Shown one piece after another: positions 12,753 to 13,324 of a DNA stretch of 13,324 nt. Positions within the stretch are counted from its first letter, which is position 1. Each line of letters starts with the position of its first letter. Below the pieces are notes generated by a model that was not told the origin of the DNA, ran no database searches, and worked only from the letters and a program-made list of their open reading frames with translations. This DNA comes from Candidatus Zipacnadia bacterium (GTDB lineage: Bacteria; Armatimonadota; Zipacnadia; Zipacnadales; Zipacnadaceae). Made by a program: the position numbers and the translations under genes. The DNA lies in the NCBI GenBank assembly GCA_029821515.1, contig JALGTD010000012.1, forward strand, positions 1-13,324. Direction: 5' to 3'.

Positions 12753-12780
12753 CCGACTTGGGACCTGCTACGCCCCGGCC

Positions 12781-12824
12781 GCCTGGGTACACTCCCGGAG
12801 CAGTTGGCGAATCCGCGCCCAGGC
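12781..12824. terminator. Weak hairpin between convergent genes
   Basis: GCCTGGG (12781-12787) pairs with CCCAGGC (12818-12824) across 30 bases in the 97-base gap between two convergent genes. No U-tract is present on either strand, so termination by this hairpin alone is doubtful. Confidence 0.2.
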
Positions 12825-12849
12825 CATACCCAACCATCCGCACCGTCAG

Positions 12850-13324
12850 CTAGATAATCTCCCACGCCTGGAAGTGAGGGTTGACCAGCATGCCCTGGTC
12901 GCGGGCGGTGGTCACCGTAATCTCCTCGGCAATCTTTCGGGCTTCTTCAGCGCTGGCGGCGGCCAGTAGCAGCGTCCATAGTATCCCCCGGCGGACCGCA
13001 CTAATTTTGCCACCGTAGCCCAGCCGCTGGGTCAGCGCCTGCTGGATATCGTCGGCTTCCGCTCCCTCGGCATCAGTGACCAGTACTTCCACCCGCCACA
13101 AGCCATCCTGCTGGCTGGGTCCGCAACTATGCTGCTGCGGGGAACGGAGCTCGTAACTGTGCTTGTTGGGGTTGACGAAGAGGTTGGTCTTCTCGGCCAA
13201 CTCCTGGGCCAGCTCGTCGGCAGCCTGCGGGTCGGTGGTATTCAGGTCCAGCGAGTAGTAATCGCTACGCCGTAACTCCTTGAGTACCTCATCATAGCCC
13301 AGTCGCCTGCGGATAGACGAGGCA
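12850..13324 (-). CDS. purS: Tandem PurS-like protein (N-terminus beyond the window)
   Basis: 157 residues are visible; the frame is open to the right edge and the true start lies outside. Two similar units follow each other. Unit 1 has RRLGYDEVLKELRRSDYYSL, the helix DPQAADELAQELAEK and FVNPNKHSYEL. Unit 2 has WRVEVLVTDAEG, QRLGYGGKISAVRRGILWTL, the helix SAEEARKIAEEI and LVNPHFQAWEI. The order of strand, LGY, RR, strand, Ala/Glu helix and L-VNP-x-x-x-x-x-E-[IL] is that of PurS. PurS is the small subunit of the three-part formylglycinamide ribonucleotide amidotransferase (PurL-PurQ-PurS) in purine synthesis, where two PurS chains bind one PurL and one PurQ. A fused pair would supply both copies in one chain (inference). 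No purL or purQ is in the window. The call rests on pattern, not a database match. Confidence 0.72.
   Translation of the reverse strand, partial: ASSIRRRLGYDEVLKELRRSDYYSLDLNTTDPQAADELAQELAEKTNLFVNPNKHSYELRSPQQHSCGPSQQDGLWRVEVLVTDAEGAEADDIQQALTQRLGYGGKISAVRRGILWTLLLAAASAEEARKIAEEITVTTARDQGMLVNPHFQAWEII

Noticed and set aside
1..13324. CRISPR arrays, tRNA or rRNA genes, insertion sequences
   Set aside because: No regularly spaced repeats, no tRNA-like cloverleaf with a T-loop, no rRNA signature and no transposase fragment were seen.

Overview
The window is a bacterial chromosomal segment of about 55% GC, judged by eye. It has a Tad (tight adherence, type IVc) pilus locus on the left, a groES-groEL chaperonin operon and secA in the middle, and a secreted protein of unknown function plus a PurS-like protein on the right. 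A Gram-positive-type CIRCE operator, a SecA of Thermus/Chloroflexota-like length with a large insertion, and a Tad locus with several short Flp pilins suggest Chloroflexota (Dehalococcoidia-like). That placement is inference from protein style, not from a database match.

Layout, left to right. On the minus strand, read from about 4150 down to 1: a strong promoter (4121-4149); an unrecognised 47-residue single-span membrane protein (3868-4011); flp pilin 1 (3584-3754); a roughly 290-base region rich in RNA structure that ends in a strong terminator-like stem with a U-tract (3261-3550); flp pilin 2 (2984-3184); flp pilin 3 (2806-2970); prepilin peptidase cpaA/tadV (2203-2736); tadE minor pilin (1663-2178); a 240-base gap; a second promoter; cpaB (406-1323); and the N-terminal part of secretin cpaC (1-402), which runs off the window. 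Secretin maturation, ATPase and TadB/TadC genes would be expected further left.

Divergent from the pilus operon, on the plus strand, is a GT-C-type membrane glycosyltransferase (4432-6033). It is followed by the convergent groEL and groES genes, which share an intrinsic terminator (6075-6104), a consensus promoter and a perfect CIRCE element. secA (8459-11455) is divergent from groES and has its own promoter with two inverted repeats just upstream. A secreted protein with an N-terminal copper-amine-oxidase-like (stalk) domain follows (11694-12752). The last gene, on the minus strand, is a tandem PurS-PurS-like protein cut by the window edge.

How the genes work together: CpaA would cleave the three Flp prepilins and TadE at their G|xxxVEY (Flp) or G|SVTVE (TadE) sites. 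CpaB and CpaC would form the periplasmic and outer part of the export machine. SecA and GroESL are housekeeping export and folding functions. The most interesting items are the structured RNA between flp1 and flp2 (nested inverted repeats, potential pseudoknots, a terminator), the small membrane protein that opens the pilus operon, and the internally duplicated PurS.
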